DNA from: Motacilla alba alba
Taxonomy: Eukaryota > Chordata > Aves > Passeriformes > Motacillidae
Reading direction: 5' to 3'
Length of the DNA: 64,000 bases
NCBI RefSeq assembly: GCF_015832195.1
Contig: NC_052017.1
Location: forward strand, 82,399,801 to 82,463,800
Shown here: positions 1 to 13,740 of the stretch, piece by piece
How the letters are laid out: the number at the start of each line of letters is the position of its first letter
Numbering within the stretch: the stretch's first letter is position 1
Translations under genes and position numbers: made by a program
Notes under the pieces: generated by a model
The model's input: the letters and a program-made list of their open reading frames with translations, nothing else
What the model was told of the DNA's origin: nothing
Databases searched by the model: none

Positions 1-3000
1 CAGCTACTGAACACACATGGTCATCACCATCCATTAGGGAAAACCTGCGTGATCAGGCTCAGTATGTTGCTTCAGCCTGACCTCCTCCCTGTTTGCAGCA
101 TTATAAAGGTACAACATGTGTCAGGTACACCTGTACACACACCTACCTATCAGCAGCAAAGCTTGCCAGCTTTGAACAGCAGTCTGAACACCAAACCTCA
201 GATGCGTGCTTCTCTGCAGAATGAATTTGTCACTGGGCAGTTACAAACAAGGACAGGATATTCAGCCATGTTCTCATACTAAAAAAGGCATAATCTCGTT
301 TTACACAAATATAAACTGATTATTTTATCACAGTTTGAAAATATATTCAGCTCTTATTCACAGATGCATGCAGGTATTTTGTGTCCCACCAACTGTCTTG
401 GTCATTCCGTCAGTAAGAAAATTACTATATAACAGAAGGATAATAGCATGACTTCGTTCAGTTCTCTTCTAGGATACTATCTGGATTCTTTTTATTTCTT
501 TGTTTATTTATTCATACCTATGTCTGCTAAATATCTTCTGGATTCCTTTTGTTTCTTTGTTAATTTATTCATACCTATATCTCCTAAATATCTTCCAGCA
601 ATGAGCTGCCTACATAATTTTAAACTTTGTTTCAATTGCAGAAATTTATACATCACTGAGAGATGCAGTACTCTTTTAGTGAATGACCTACAGACTCACC
701 TGTGGAAGATTTGGGCATGCAAGTTCAAGTTCTCCATCATAAGATAATTATGTAACAAATCTCACTCAAACAGAGTTGTCCCAACTTCTGTGTGCAGAGT
801 TTATGTCATGATATTCTTGAAAAAAATTGCGGCTTACTCTCTTTTCTCAGATAATTATTTCTCAGTGTCTAATTTTCCTCTCTATTTATCTGTGTACTAA
901 TGCACTCCAGGATCCCATTCCCTACTCTTTTTTGTCTCATAGGAGGACTGCTTAAGTCTACAGTGTCACAGAGCAGCTAGTAGTATTTAGTGACCTCCTG
1001 CTCTATTAGATGGAAATTGATTTTCCTCTTCCAGGCAAGTGAAAAATCCATAATGTGCTCCATCAACTTTGTTTGTGCAGCAGCACTGGCAACTGAAGGT
1101 ACAGGTGAAGACACAGTTCTTTCAGACATCATAAATGACAGTATCTTTTCTCAACATCACAGTAAGCACACTGCAGGAAAATATTTCTCCAGCAGTTTGC
1201 AGTAAACCTGGTAAGGACCTGTTGGCTGGCATTTGTCGGGCAATGTGTTGCTGAATTCCTCCAATTACATTTCACAACTGTGAAGTCTTCTGTGAAAAAA
1301 AGTTACATTATATGGCCACAAATAATAAAATCTGCTTGCAGGCCATTGCCCCCAAACTTAATTGGAGAAATATTATCCAAAGAGTAGTGCGCAGTGGTGC
1401 TTCTGTGGATAGAAAGCCAAAGCTGATACATTCTTATGATAACAGCAATTTACCTACTCAGCCACAGAAATTAAATAATAATAATCATTATTTATGATAA
1501 GTCATTGCAAATAAGTATTCAATACAATAAGATCAAGTACTGCCACATCTTTGGGAATTTTCAATTTCTATCTGGACAGCAGTGCTTTCTGAGCACTCCT
1601 TCATTTTAGGGGTGCTGTTCCTGGGTTCAGGATGCATAGTTTTTACCTCTCTTTTCTTCTGTGAGCCTGAAACATTTAAACTAGGATTAAGAATGACCAA
1701 AAATATTAGCACTCAAGTATTACTGTAATGCTTCTTTCTTTGACCTTACTTTTGTTTGCAGAAGCTCAAAAGCAATTAGTAGCTGTAGAATATGTTCACT
1801 CAGATCCAATATAACCTCTTTTTATGTGAGGAGAGGGAATGGAGTGGAACTTGGTCACCATAGCTCACCTTGATGGGTGCCTAGATGTACAAGGTATTCA
1901 GACATCACAGTCTTGGCTGCAGTGTTAGAACCTGCATAGAATACAATCAAGCTAAAAAAGAAGTGGGAAGTGGAGTACACAGACACATTAACACCAAGGG
2001 AAATCTTTTTTTTAACAGTGTAGAGAACATATTTTCTGGAAACAATGTCCTCTTTGTTTTTATAGCAAGCTGGATGGAAATTTCCAGGCAGATATACTCA
2101 CAGCAAAAGAAATTAAAACAGACGTTCACATGATAATGAGGGAGGACAGTCAAAAGACAGCCAGGCTGCAGTCATAAAGCAAGTAGGAGTACTGTTTCAG
2201 CATAAGAAATTTCTTATTTTATCATAATTTCCAGTGAAAACAACACTCACCAGGGTATAGAAAAGAGTATAGAGAATTGGTAAATTGAGGTTCCAGTTCG
2301 TCCGATCAGCTCTTCTGCAATCTAGATAGATGATACAGCCCCAAGACAATTAATGGTAGTGTATTTGCATGTCAAATGAGAATATGTATATCCCTCCTCT
2401 TTATCTCACAGAACAGTTTTGAAGCATCACATAAGCTGTAACTTTCTAGAAAGATAATAAGAACAAAATGTTATTAACATCCTATCACCAGTTCTATTGT
2501 GTTTTCATTTTATCTGTTAATGACCATGGTTTCTAGAAATAAAAACTGTGACATTGTGGAAGTCAGGCTTCTCTTTGAGCAGACACAATATGAAAGGACC
2601 TTAAGAATTGTCTTGTTTTGTGCATTACGTGTTTGATACTCAAGTTTTCTGAGAGGCAGAGGCCACAGGAGAGCCCTGCAGAGCTGCTAGTTCCTATGAG
2701 GGAGACCCAGTTCCATCATTCTGGAGTTGCACAGAGGCAACTACGAAGCATAACTGGGGAGTTAAACACTGGACAAAAGAGAGAGAGGGAATTGTGGCAG
2801 ACATGAAATTCACAGACTCTCCTGCTTTTCAGTGCCCAACTTGTCACCTCCAATGTTACTCTTTAAGAAAGGGTGTTCTCATGAATGTTCTTATGGAGAT
2901 GAGTGTATACATATGAGATTCAGTAGGCATGGACTAATTATGTCTTGCCTGTATTTTGAAGGACATGTCTAGTTAAAAAAAAAAAAAAAGTTTTTCCTTT

Positions 3001-3354
3001 ACTATGTGAATTAGCTAAAAGAGGAAAATACTAACAAAGGAAAGATTTTTAGGATTTTGAAATTAGTTGAACTTTCAAATTTATGCCTGAAGCAATGACT
3101 TGAATTAAAAAACATAATTAATTTTGTATTTGTTAAAATCAGCAAGAAAATCCCTACTGGATAGTACTACAATGATTCATCTAGCCAGGCATTCCACCAT
3201 GACAGTAGCAAAAAGAGCAGTTCATCAGCAAGGGGAAACATATGAGTCTGGATTGTTTTTCAGATCCATTAACCTGTTCTTCCCAACTCCCACAGACTTT
3301 TTATTAAGCACATCAGACAGTAGAAATTCCCTTTAGTATCTGCTCATAAATCTG
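1..3354. other. AT-rich unique sequence, no gene seen
   Basis: No recognisable exon or element. Open frames are at most 99 codons, and the largest (448-747) covers a 57-bp tandem duplication. An A-run lies at about 2,975-2,989. I see no CR1 tail or LTR terminus here. Confidence 0.6.
479..598. repeat. 57-bp tandem duplication, about two copies
   Basis: GGATTC recurs at 483 and 540 and TTCATACCTAT recurs 57 bp apart. The two copies differ at about 6 of 57 positions. The period is a multiple of three, so a + frame reads through both copies, but the peptide is hydrophobic low-complexity and not recognisable. Confidence 0.85.
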
Positions 3355-3935
3355 TTCAGGAGTTTGTTCAGAATCTTTTCCAACCGCTCATTCATTTATC
3401 TCTAAATAAATCCTGTGGCAGCAGCTCCTAAAGTTGATCAACTTCTCTGTAAAAAGGTATTTTATTAACCAGTTTTAAAATGACATCCCACTAGTTTTAA
3501 CAAGTACCCCTAGTACTGCATGGTGGGGTGGAAAACCATCCTGCAGTCACCCAATCCACTATATTCATCATCTTGTAAGCCTGCCAATACACCTTTTCCT
3601 CACCAAATTTAAGTTCCCAGGCTGTTCAAAACTTTCAAATGTGTGGGATACTTCATCCCTTGATTGTGTTCGCTGCCCTTCCCTGCTTCCAAATCTGCTA
3701 TATCTGTCTTGGGATGTGGAGACTAGGACAGTATAAAATATTCAAGACATCAGTGCCACGGGTTTTACAGAGGCAAAAGACAACCTCTGCCTTTTTCTCT
3801 AGATTTTTCCTGGCAATGGTCAAAATTTTGTCATCTTCTGTTGGCTACTGCTGCATATGGGCATGCTCAGTCCAGAGGATAATCCATGGTGATTCCTCAG
3901 CCTCTTTCCAGAGTTTAATTTCAGCAGCAAATGTT
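3355..3935 (-). mobile_element. Old CR1 LINE fragment, antisense
   Basis: Read on the minus strand, this matches the general layout of the 3' part of old sauropsid CR1 elements. Recognisable blocks on the + strand include GTGTGGGATACTTCATCCCT (3,641-3,660), GGGATGTGGAGACTAGGAC and GATTCCTCAGCCTCTTTCCAG, in the expected order. Divergence and indels are heavy, so the copy is ancient. The 145-codon + frame at 3,639-4,076 is antisense to the element and not a gene. The right border is uncertain because similarity fades after about 3,935. Confidence 0.7.
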
Positions 3936-5186
3936 TTAGGCTTCTTAAATGCAGTCCAACATAGGCATTTTTTACAGCTGAAAATAGAACTAGTGTGTGT
4001 GCTGGTGTTGGTTTTCTGCTCCCCACACCTAAACCAGACCTTTTTTTTTCCTGGTGAGACCAGCTGGAAAAAGTAGTTCTGCTGTCACTAATCCCTTGCA
4101 GGTGGTTTTCCCTTCCTTGCAGTTCACCAATTCCTTGTATTACCACAGAAGGGGAGAGGATTAAGCCTGCTGTTACTGTTGTGTACTGCAGCATTTGGGA
4201 GCTAAAAACTGACCTTTCTTGTTTTTGGCCTTCTTCCCTCTCTATTTACACCTCTTCAAGCACAAATCCAAAGTAGAAAAGAAAATATTGTCTCTTCCAG
4301 AGTAGAAGCTGTGGGATAAGTGTTCCCTTCTGTGCTTCTGCCACTTGGTCAAGAGTCATGTCTGTTATGGTTTGTGTCTTACATTTGCTAGACACGTACC
4401 AAACATTCTACTTCCCTGAAGTGCATCCTTTCTTTCATTTGCTCTTGGGATAATGATGTTTTCTCAGTGAAATGCTATAAAGGGGGTGCTTTAAAGGTCC
4501 TTTCTACCCATTTACAGCTACCTATATTTTTGTTTTTAATCAGGTCAAACAATTTACTTCCATCCTGCAGGAAGGTAATTGAGGCTTCTGCTTTTTAAGC
4601 TTTCTTTTAGAGTTTGCCCCAGGGCTAGTAATAACAAAACAGTAAATAGTGTATTACAGCTCTTACAAGGTTAAGATGCTTATTCTAGTTTGAAATGTCA
4701 ATGTTTTGCTAGTTCCAGCAGCAAAGTGCAAATCCACGACAATGCCTTTTTAAGGTACTAATGTAAAATGTTAAAGGTTTTGTAGGCTGGACAGTTCTTG
4801 GCATAGTCCCCCATACAAATCAGATCTGCTAATAGGAACAATGGGGTAAAACCTCACATTAAACAGACTTTACTAATTTATAGGATGTGTCAACTCAGCT
4901 GCTTCCACAGGAGAAAAATATGCACTGCACTTTCTCATCCACTTACTACTGCTCTCATTTCAATTTTCTCATCCCTTCATTACCCCAAAAACAACAGTTT
5001 TAATATAAACCTTATGACTTTGAAGAAAATTATGCTTGCTAATGAAAAAAAATAAAATTAATGGTTTTGTAACTATCTGATGGTGAAGTCAGAACAGCTA
5101 CTCTTATCACATGAGCTAAAAGCCTACCTGCAATGCCAGTTGCAGCCATGTTTCCATGTTTTACATAAGTCCTGACTGTTCTATGT

Positions 5187-5256
5187 AAAAAAAAAAAGGG
5201 GGGAAAAAAAAACCAAAAAAAACTCAAAAAACAAACCAAACCAAACCAAAAAACCA
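5187..5256. repeat. A-rich tract with CC/CAAAC spacing
   Basis: Long A-runs interrupted by G6, CC and CAAACC units. It is the reverse-complement type of the T/G-rich tracts at 8,994, 47,605 and 51,280. Confidence 0.8.
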
Positions 5257-5846
5257 GTATCAACTGTAGAAACCAGCTAGACTATTACAGGAATTTGCCA
5301 TACGAAAATACTTTTTAAAAATGGTTGTTGATAAGTTGATCAGGTTATTGAGTTAAAACACAGTTATCTGAACCTTCTGCTGTTGCTCTCTACTTTTAGA
5401 ACTTTTCTTGACTGCAGCAAAATTTCAAAAAAGTCCTTAACTTGTGTAAAGCTGCACAATTAGGCAATATATTAGAACAATTTTTGAAGAGGAAATTTTG
5501 TACCATTTTGTAACACGGTCTGCACAGAAATGAGCAGAACCACAGCTTGGCCTGTCATCCAGCATGTGTCACCGTGCCCCAGTTTCAAAATCTAGGTGGC
5601 CAGCCTTTCCAATCACTAAGAGACTTACTACATGTGCATGTCAAAATCTTGCTCCTCTCACATGCAATAGCCACTCAGCTCTTTTTCAACACCTTTTTCA
5701 AGTTTCTGACTCTTGTTCTTCTGTTAGAAGAGAGCGAAAAATATCCTGCTTTTGTGAGAAATTTTCATTGCCCGGCAAACCATCTGAATCAACAGCTAAT
5801 TTCCAGGGATGAGGGCACATCCATATACTGATATATAGTTATGCAT

Positions 5847-5848
<2 letters not shown>

Positions 5849-5877
<29 letters not shown>
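5849..5877. repeat. (AT)14 microsatellite
   Basis: Uninterrupted AT dinucleotide run, flanked by shorter ATATAT stretches at 5,823-5,836. Confidence 0.97.
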
Positions 5878-5879
<2 letters not shown>

Positions 5880-6838
5880 TGCTGAACTCAAAAAGAAATG
5901 CTAGGAGTATTCAGATCTAAGTGTAATGATGTATTTTAGGAGAAAAATGGATAGACAGGCAGAGAGTGAGAAAGAACAAGACCTAGCAAGTGCCTGGGCT
6001 TCTGAGATGCTTGTGACCTGTTCTTCTGTAAGGCAGAATAGATTAAATAATAGGGAGCATGACCTGAAATAACAGATTTAAGTCCTGTGCATGGCAAAAT
6101 CAATCTACGCCTATAACAAGGAACATGGCTTCACAGCTCCAAAGTTTTTTATACTACATTTGAAAGCACCTTAAATCTGAAATTCACGGCTTGAACCTGT
6201 TTATATAAGTTGAATCAGATGGAAAAATCAACCACTTCCTTCTTCCTTCCTGCTGTTGAAAAGAATCCAAACTTTTTAGTCTCTTTTTTATAAAAATATC
6301 TTTGCAGAAGACTTCAAGTCTTTTGTTAAAACCTGACATTTGAAAATGTTGTCCATGAGCACAAAAGTAACTTTCAAATAGTTTTATGCAGGCAGAAACA
6401 TGCTATTTTCCTGATGTTCAGCTCCTAATTAGTAGTCAAAATCCAAGTTCTTATTTTAAGGCAAGGTTAGCCTAATTAAAATGATATGTTCTTCGATAAA
6501 CATTTCTCTCAAAAACTAACATTCACTGTTTCTTTCCATTAAAGTTCCAGATGTGCTAACATTTATATATTAAGTCAGTGTGATATTGTGACATTACTGC
6601 TTTTTAGCTATGAGTCTGATAAGCACATTTTTTATAAAGTATTGCACCTGTGTATAAGAGCTGCTAGAATTAAAAATAAGATGAGCAGTAGGTTAAGAAG
6701 AATTAAGAACCTAGGATTAATAAACCTGCCTGCACCTCATTTCCAAACCAACATTTTTATATTTATAAGAAGCAGATTACCACCTTGGAAGGCAATCCAA
6801 CTTTTTTTATGAAAACAAATAATGATGAATTAAGAGCT

Positions 6839-6856
6839 TATATATATATATATATA
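6839..6856. repeat. (TA)9 microsatellite
   Basis: Uninterrupted TA run in AT-rich DNA. Confidence 0.95.
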
Positions 6857-8993
6857 GTATGAAGTCCTGAAAATGCTGGGGGTTTTTTTCTCCTTTTTTT
6901 TTTCCATTTCCCTGAGTGTTTCTATTCCTGTAGGACAAGAGACTAAGAAAAAGTTTAGGAACAAGAAGTTAATAATTTTCTTTAATTTAAAATCCACTCA
7001 GATTTTCCTTTTTACAAAGGGAAAAATAAATAGTGAATGTGACATATTATTTCTTCACTATTTCTTTTTTTTATATTTTTGGTGGAAGAGAGTAGGAGAA
7101 TAATTTTGCTAGCAGAAGATGACAGCTGTTTAAACAGAATTTTTTTTTATTATTTCTTAAAGAAAACAGATTTTTGCCATGATTTTGTTTGTGCTAACTA
7201 GAATATCCACGTAAAAATATTTTCTGAAGTGATTTTTATCACTTTTGATTTTCTACAATGTTACTCAGGATATGTTGATTGCAATGTCTTTATGCTAGCT
7301 GGAGACAAGGAGAGACACTTAGTTCTTTTTGTCAGCTATATGGAAACTCCACAGTCTGAACTGTGACTGTCCAGTGTGCAGGGGTCACAGAGTATTTGTG
7401 CAGCAAGAGTCTGACTCCTGCCCTGGTCCGTAGCTTTGCTCTTTGATCAGATTTACTTGGCTCACCTAATTTATGAGATAACTGAGCGCTGAGATACCTG
7501 GCCTTCAAACAATTCTGGGTTGGTCTTTAAATTACTTTTTTTGTTTAGCTTTAGGTTCATGGGTATTTCAACAAGTAATTTTATAATCCCTTAAAAACTG
7601 CTACTGCCAAAATGGAAGGTTATGCACTCAGTTAGAGGCAATGAATTTTGCCTGCTAGAACAAAATTGAGAAGGTGTTTGTATCCATAGGAGAAAAGGTT
7701 CAGTTTTTAATGAAGGCTTAGGATATGTTTTGCAGCATTGGTGAACTGTCTTTGCTACCCAGATATCAGAAAGGGCACTACATGTTTTTCTGAGGCACAC
7801 AATAGTTTTATTTCATATCAGCAAATGGCTTTAAATGCTGAAGGCTAGTAGAAATGCATTTATTCCATAATATGTAAAGCAAATGAGGTGGTCTGATAGA
7901 AAGTGTTCTGTTCTGTATAACAAGGATACATATATTTTCCAGAGTTGCACAAGATTTCACTGCGCAATTTCCATTCAAGCCAAAGGGTCTTCTGCATGCC
8001 TAATTCCCAGAAAGCTCACGGGAAAATTATTCTAGGGGCAGATTATACAGTAGGCCTTAACAGCACTAATAAAAACAGTCATTAAAATCTATACTCATAG
8101 TTTGCCACCCATTTTTCATTTATCACAGGACTTTGGACTATCTCTCACTCCTTCTGTCAGAAAGAATTATCCCTGGCCACAGCAAGAAGCTTTAATACAA
8201 TGTATTTCTTGTCTTCTACAATGTGAGCTTGTTAATCTCATCACTGCTATATGTAAGGTTTATATGACTGTTTTACTGCTTTTATTCCAAAACACTGCTC
8301 CAGATTGTCATTTTATTTGCATTAAATTGATTACCCTTGTAAGTCCTCTTTCTGTGAGCACTGAAGACCTCTTGTTTCCACAGGTGGGTATAGTCATTTC
8401 AAAAATAAAGACTCAAAAATCCTTTGAAGGTGAGGAAAACAGCAACTCCTTCTTACATTAATTCTAAACAAGGACAAAAGCATCCATAAGCACCTGCTTG
8501 CAAGGTAGATTTCTGTAGACTCTATAGCCTTCTCTAACACCTTATTTTATTTGAAAAGTCACTGTTAGATGAAGATCTTGAGGAAATCTTGAGATATCAG
8601 AGAAATAATTGGCTGAAATTTCTACTTTCTTGTCTGCCTTAGGAAAGACAGGATATTTGCTGGAACTGAGGTTCTTGCCCAACTTCAGGTAAGCACCTGC
8701 CCATGGTAACAGGAAAGCTTCATTTTTCCAGTGTGACTTATTTTGAATATTTTCAGTGCTGTGTTATTCAGGGTGTGCATCTCAGAATAAAAATTTTCTG
8801 GGATGTTTTATGTCCTTTTATTCTTTTGAGAGATAAAAACCATGGGAGATTAGGGGACAGCTTACTAATCTTCTTAATAAGCAGCACAGCCTGTCTTCAG
8901 TGCTGTTTACAAGTTTCTTGTGGACTGTTACTTTCCTTGAATCCAACTTTGGTGCTGTTTCACATAAGGATAAGGCTTGGATTTTTGTTAGTT

Positions 8994-9066
8994 CTTTTTT
9001 TGGGTTGTTTTTGTTTTTTGGGGTTTTTTTGTTTGTTTGTTTGGGGTTTTTTGGGTTTTTTTTGTT
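8994..9066. repeat. T-rich tract with G3/G4 interruptions
   Basis: Alternating T-runs and GGG/GGGG plus TTTG units. It gives rise to spurious phenylalanine/glycine-rich frames on the + strand. Confidence 0.85.
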
Positions 9067-10914
9067 CTACCTTGATAGCATAGTGGTTGTCTGGATATCC
9101 TATTTAATCAGTTTTTTGCTTCATTGTTTTTATATCCCCCCTCACCCTTCTTCCTCATGTTCTTTTTTCTCCAGCATCTTTTTTTGTCACCACCCTATTC
9201 TCTTATCTTCCCACACTTTTGTTCCTTCTCCCATTTCAAGCTCACTATTTTCCTGTCCTGCCCATTGCACATAATTACTGTGTCTTTAAATGCAAGGAAA
9301 ATTAATTAATAATATAGCTGTGTTTCAGCCTGTGTATATTTGCATATATGTAAATATACACAACAGAAGTTATGTATTAGTACCATTTAGTATGTAAATT
9401 ATGGTACTAAGGTGTTACATTTTACAGGCTAGTGTGTGTAACTACTGAGGCATTGTTTCTCCTTCAAATGTTGAAATGTTGTCTGCCAAAATTGCCTAAA
9501 CAATCCTGTCTCGCCCCCTTTAGGGCAGTTTTCACCTTAGCAGCAAAAGGATGAGAGCTGTGGTGAATGCCCAGCTGCTGTGCAAAGATTGCTGAAGGAC
9601 AGAGACCTCTCCTGTTCTGCCTACTGAAGAAATGAGAGCAAACACACAAGTCTGTGCCTTGTCAGTCTGCAGCATTGTGTAAAATTGTTCATTTGCAGCA
9701 CTGAGGGGTTCTCTGAAATGCATACTTTTCATGTAGCAGAGACAAATGGAGAAATAATAGAGGATAAAGAAAACAAGTGTGTCCTTGATCTTGTTTTTAC
9801 TACCATCAGAAGATTCTCCTACTAACTTCAAACACAAAAGCAAAAAGGGACTGAAGAAATTTAAGGGAGAGGAGAGAGTTTATTTGCTGACATAAACACA
9901 GTAGGAAAACCAATAAAATCTTAAAAGCTTGAAGTGAACTGAAGAATTCTTGATTTTGTTTAAAACTTTTTTTTTCATGTTTTTCCTGTTTCATTGTCCT
10001 TTCTTTGTAGAGTCATGGATAAAGCAGGACTGGTGAGGTTGCACTGAATGTGTCAAAACTGATGAGAGTTCAAAGAAATTTCAGTCCTTTGCAGGCATAA
10101 CATATTGAGTGTGATGCCTTGACTCATGCCTGTCTTATGATTGCATCTTCTGTCTAAAGTAGGGTCTAATTTATTCTGTGTAAGATAGAATAGGTAGTCC
10201 CTGCTCCAAGTTACTGTACTCTGCACTGGCAAAAAGTCAAATGTCTCCCATTAATTAAATAGAGGATACCTTCACCAGTTCTCCTAGGAGCAAGGCATAC
10301 AAGCACGAAAGAGGTGGTGGACAGGAGTAGGGTGACAGGGAGCACACGGTAGGAAGCACACAATTCACTGAGCCTAGATGGTACCATTGTGTTAAAACAC
10401 CAGTCAAAGTTTTAGATTGCCCCATGTAAATCTCACATCTGTCTGAGACCATCAAGACCTCTAATCTCAACCTTGTGAACTTAAATGGCTTCAAGAGGGA
10501 GTTATTGGTTTATCTAGGATGAAAAACCTACTTCTTATTTGAGTTTATATTAATTGTTACTGGTGTGGACCCATGAAGAATGGTAGGTTCATAGTAGTTA
10601 AGTCTCCTGAAAAAATTACATTTCCTTTTTTTTTCTGCAAACTCTAAGACAAAACAAATTTTGGTATCTGTCTCATCTAATCTGTCACATCTAATATTGA
10701 CAGTGAATAAAACTGATTATCTTAGTGAAAAAATTATAGTTGGGGATTAATTCTTCACGGAAATGAGGATTGAGTTATATACTAATCCAATTCTATTGGA
10801 AAAATGTTAATCTGAACTCGGAAACCAAAAGAAAGATTGCTTTGGGTTGCTGGTTTTGGGTTGTTTTACCTACCACAAACCCCACAAAGTGTGTAGAACA
10901 TCTCTTACCACTGA

Positions 10915-11060
10915 AAATCCGACTCCCAGTAAGTCTCAAGGCCAAGTTGGACAGAGCTCTGAGCAACCTGTTCTAATGAAAGGTGTCCCTGACCACATCA
11001 GGGGGATTGGAATAAGCTCCCTTCCAGCCCTGGCCATTCTATGATTGTATGATTATATGA
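10915..11060 (+). mobile_element. CR1 LINE 3' end, sense
   Basis: Contains the usual CR1 3' segment (AAGTTGGACAGAGCTCTGAG ... GTGTCCCTGACCACATCAGG ... CTCCCTTCCAGCCCTGGCC) and ends with the diagnostic short repeats ATTCTATGATTGTATGATTA from 11,036. Only the last about 145 bp are present, which is typical 5' truncation by incomplete reverse transcription. Confidence 0.9.
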
Positions 11061-13644
11061 AGCCTGAGCCATACCTCCAGGATATTTGTTCCCTTTTTTT
11101 TTTTGCTTTTTTTATTACAATTTTTAATACCCTCTCACGTCATTATATTAAGAACTAGTAATTTTCTAGTATAACAGGTTCAGGTTCCTTGATGCTAATT
11201 GGACATGATGCAAAATTTTGTCAGAGAAGGAAATAATTAGGATGCATCATTAGCTTCTGTGATGCCTATATTCATTAAACTGTATTTCCCTCCTTCTTTG
11301 CAAATTATGGCCTTATTTGTGGTTGTTTCTCCTTGGGCTTTTCTCTGTGATGTTCTCAACACATCCCACTGGTTACAAAATTGTTTGAATTTTTGTTGAC
11401 TTTTCAATATCTTGAAAGCACTTGGAATCTCATGGGATACAGGCTCCAGAGAAAAGTATAAAAACAGACTTACCTTGTTGAACTAGCTAAAGCACAGCTG
11501 CCTGAAAGCATCATGCAGTGGATCAGTAAGCATTTAGCTCAAATTTTCTCTACAAACATTGCCACGCAATCCAGATACGATACATGCTGATCTTTGTGCC
11601 TCAAGCAGTCCAACTTGCAATTCCACAGCAGATTTTAGAATGTTACTTCTATTCAGAGGAAAAAAGGCAACAACAGTAAATACAGAAACCAAATGGATTT
11701 GTATTTTTAGAATAAGCCTTATTTCGTGAAATCAAAAGTATCAACTTCATGGGATTTGTAATCTATTTTTTTAACAGCTTCTGGGATTTAGGTTCCTCAT
11801 GAGCAACACCAAGAAATCTTCAACTTTCCAAGGAGTAATTCAACATTTCTGGGAGTAGATTTTTTTATTTTTCTTCTTGTAAGATTTGTGGAAAGGCATT
11901 TCTTTAATGCTAGAGTTATACAGTATTGTCCTTTCCCTAAGTAACATAAATCCTGTCTTGACTCAGTTTCCCTTTTCACTTTGATTCTTTTAGTTCACCT
12001 TAGGCAAATAAACCTAAATATTATAATAGATCAATATTTCTGAGCAAAAAGACTGAGCTTGACTTCCACATCTGACTGTGCTACTTAGCTGTAAATAATT
12101 CCCTTTTTATGATGGTAAAGCAGAATATTCTCTCATTAAGAGACAAACTTGAAATCATGTTTCAAGGATTAATGTGATAAACATCTTTGAAAATTACTAT
12201 AATAAATAAAACTATTATAAGGTATATAGTTATGAATATTTATGCAAGTATGTGTTCAAGAAAAGCAGTGAGAAGAAAGTGTTTTGGGGTGGGTTGGCAT
12301 TATTTTGCATAGGAATAGAGTCTCAAGAAGAGCAAACTCCTCTTTTACTTCTACCTGGCATCATGTAGTGACTTATTATTGTTAGTCAGGGCATTTTTGG
12401 CACAAAAAGGAGATGAGTGAAGGAGGGAAGAACTACAGAAAGATTGCTGCAAAGTGAAGATCAGCCTCCCTTTTATAAGTCATAGATCATGCAAGAAGCA
12501 ATGGACTTTGGCCACACCAAGACATGTAGGTAAGGCATGGCTAGGTGGGATCCTCTGAAATGTGGACAATGAAGTCCAAGGAACTACTTCTATGGGAGAC
12601 TGTAGAGCTCCTGCTACTCAAGGTCTCTAACAGCAGTTTATGCAGAAGCTTGCTAAAAGTGATGTTGCCCTAGATATATTTGCTGAACAATTGAGATTCC
12701 TTGGACCTAGTTTTTATGTCTTCCCTTTTCTTTGTGCTTCTTCCAGCTGATAAATACTGGAGGCTACAACCTTACCTCTACCTTACAGCAGAAACCAACT
12801 TGCAAAATTTGTAGGGAAAATCTAGGATGTCCCTTTCAGTATTTGGAGAGGGGGAAAAAAAAGAAAAAGCATAAGTGGTGCCAATGGATTCGGCAGGAAG
12901 GAAGGATGGGTCTTTCACAATATGATACAATATTTATGGGACTTAGAAGGAGATTGGCTATATGGAGGTGGGGGGCAAACAAGCAAAGATAAACAGGCCC
13001 AGATACTCATCAAAGACAACACAACTGTCCACCTGACAGAGATGACTGGAAGTGGCTCTCTCTTGGAAATAAAAGATGATGAAATGAGAAGATAAGTTTT
13101 GCTTTTTTAATCTTTTTTTTCTAGACTTCTCCCACTCTTCATAATAGTTGCAGTTTCTTTGCCTGTATCAATCCGTACTCTAGAAGGTTTTCCTGAGCCA
13201 TAATTGTTCAGTTGGATTTGTAAGATCCTTCTGTCTCTAAACTTTTCAACAACACTCAGGGAATAATAACATGGACAAGAAAAATGGGGAAACCTTGCAA
13301 GAGAGCAAGTACCTACAAATCATGTTCATACAGGTAAATTGTGTCTATTCTGTCATAAGAATCAGAAAAACTCCTCAATGTTTGCATATTAGGAAAATAA
13401 AAAAACCAAAACAGATGAATTTTGGTGATGGAAGTAATGTGGGAGAGGGACTATGAGAGGAACACAAGGATCAGTGCTGTCATATTTGATTTATGATTGC
13501 AGCAAAAAGGCAGAAAAAGACCCAAGGGGTAGGAGGAGAGTGGGAGTCTAAACAAAAGGAATGGAGGTCAGAGAATAAAGGGCCTGCAGAAAAGTAGAGT
13601 CCATATATTCATTTTTTTGTCTTCTCTTTACTTAGATGTATTCA
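11061..13644. other. AT-rich unique sequence, no gene seen
   Basis: Open frames reach at most 86 codons (12,732-12,992), with no recognisable domain. No repeat termini were noticed. Confidence 0.5.
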
Positions 13645-13740
13645 AGGTCTCAGCAACCAGATCTGCCCTGAGTGGTGATGCTGGACAACATGAGCTCTGA
13701 AGATCACTTCCAGCATAAATAATGTTATGATTATAATAAA
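13645..13740 (+). mobile_element. Probable diverged CR1 3' end, sense
   Basis: The order TTCAAGGTCTCAGC ... GGTGATGCTGGACAAC ... GATCACTTCCAGCATAAATA ... TTATGATTATAATA resembles an old CR1 3' terminus with a decayed ATTCTATGAT-like tail. It is short and divergent, so the call is tentative. Confidence 0.45.

Larger units (their letters stand above)
3936..10905. other. AT-rich unique sequence with simple repeats, no gene seen
   Basis: Holds two (AT)n tracts, an A/C-rich tract (5,187-5,256), a T/G tract (8,994-9,066) and a pyrimidine-rich stretch (about 9,130-9,245). The longest frames (119-126 codons) are unrecognised, and those near 8,900-9,300 are low-complexity translations of the T/G tract. 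Nothing here resembles a spliced exon with conserved protein sequence. Confidence 0.55.

Noticed and set aside
3639..4076. 145-codon + strand frame
   Set aside because: Mostly antisense of an old CR1; no conserved protein sequence.
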